From the NCBI GenBank assembly GCA_029881015.1, contig JAOUNK010000208.1, positions 1 through 6,104 of the forward strand: a DNA stretch of 6,104 bases, written 5' to 3'. A program made the translations under genes and the position numbers. Below, one piece after another: positions 6,025 through 6,104 of the stretch. Within the stretch, counting starts at the first letter, position 1, and each line of letters opens with the position of its first letter. The notes beneath the pieces were generated by a model. The model was given only the letters and a program-made list of their open reading frames with translations, had not been told where the DNA came from and ran no database searches. Origin of the DNA: Gammaproteobacteria bacterium (GTDB lineage Bacteria > Pseudomonadota > Gammaproteobacteria > Steroidobacterales > Woeseiaceae).

Positions 6025-6051
6025 GAAAGCCGCCGCCAGGCGGCTTTCTTT
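6025..6051 (+). terminator. Strong intrinsic terminator after the mini-ORF
   Basis: GAAAGCCGCC (6025-6034) and GGCGGCTTTC (6039-6048) form a perfect 10-bp GC-rich stem with a GCCA loop, followed by TTT. It sits 28 bp past the mini-ORF stop and is also the first hairpin of the tandem array. The T tract is interrupted by the stem-closing C (TTTCTTT), which may reduce efficiency. Confidence 0.75.
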
Positions 6052-6104
6052 GTATACGAGGGCCGCCGCCAGGCGGCTTTCTTTGTGTACGAGGGCCGCC
6101 GCCA
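6030..6104 (+). repeat. 33-bp tandem repeat of terminator-like hairpins, running off the right end
   Basis: Units at 6030-6062 and 6063-6095 are identical except A6054 versus G6087, and a third copy begins at 6096 and is cut by the window edge. Each complete unit holds CCGCC-GCCA-GGCGG, then CTTTCTTTG and a TACGAGGG linker. In the second copy the outer stem is GAGGGCCGCC (6058-6067) against GGCGGCTTTC (6072-6081); as plus-strand RNA it still pairs through two G-U pairs. The array is therefore a series of terminators in the plus direction. The 33-bp period has no stop codon in any plus frame, so a coding repeat further right cannot be wholly excluded. Confidence 0.8.

Noticed and set aside
6030..6104. 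A CRISPR array
   Set aside because: The 33-bp units are contiguous with no unique spacers; they are simple tandem repeats.

Overview
The window is bacterial and looks like a GC-rich gammaproteobacterium. The evidence is the mix of gene families (paired RND exporters, a DMT transporter, a TerB-like protein) and a secreted protein that ends in a GlyGly-CTERM-type sorting signal. That signal is known from rhombosortase and type II secretion gammaproteobacteria. The species cannot be named from this sequence. Genes are densely packed and mostly high-GC; an AT-richer patch lies at about 5750-5950.

Layout: (1) Bases 2-736 encode the C-terminal half-domain of an RND inner-membrane exporter whose start lies left of the window. 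(2) An ATGA overlap leads into a complete second RND exporter (733-3828). The two genes form the end of an efflux operon; any membrane-fusion protein or outer-membrane channel must lie upstream. (3) On the minus strand, a gene for a secreted protein of the choice-of-anchor H type (4475-3720) runs into the RND gene. The last 109 bp overlap, and they encode essentially its whole C-terminal sorting signal. (4) A 132-bp divergent spacer with short repeats precedes a broken DMT/EamA transporter (4608-5239), which has lost roughly 85-90 residues and changed frame. (5) A two-way terminator (5253-5280) separates it from a convergent TerB-like gene (5749-5303, minus). (6) Divergent from terB is a small transcription unit: a promoter with an overlapping inverted repeat, a Shine-Dalgarno sequence that is a full-length complement of the 16S rRNA tail, a 26-codon ORF, and a strong hairpin terminator. 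That terminator opens a 33-bp tandem array of terminator-like hairpins which runs off the right edge.

Functional reading: the RND pair probably forms a drug or solute efflux pump, perhaps heteromeric. The minus-strand protein is exported and transiently anchored. The DMT gene is decaying. The part least explained by known families is the 5853-6104 unit (mini-ORF, SD/anti-SD pair, tandem terminators); it is the best candidate for something undescribed, but its function is inference only.
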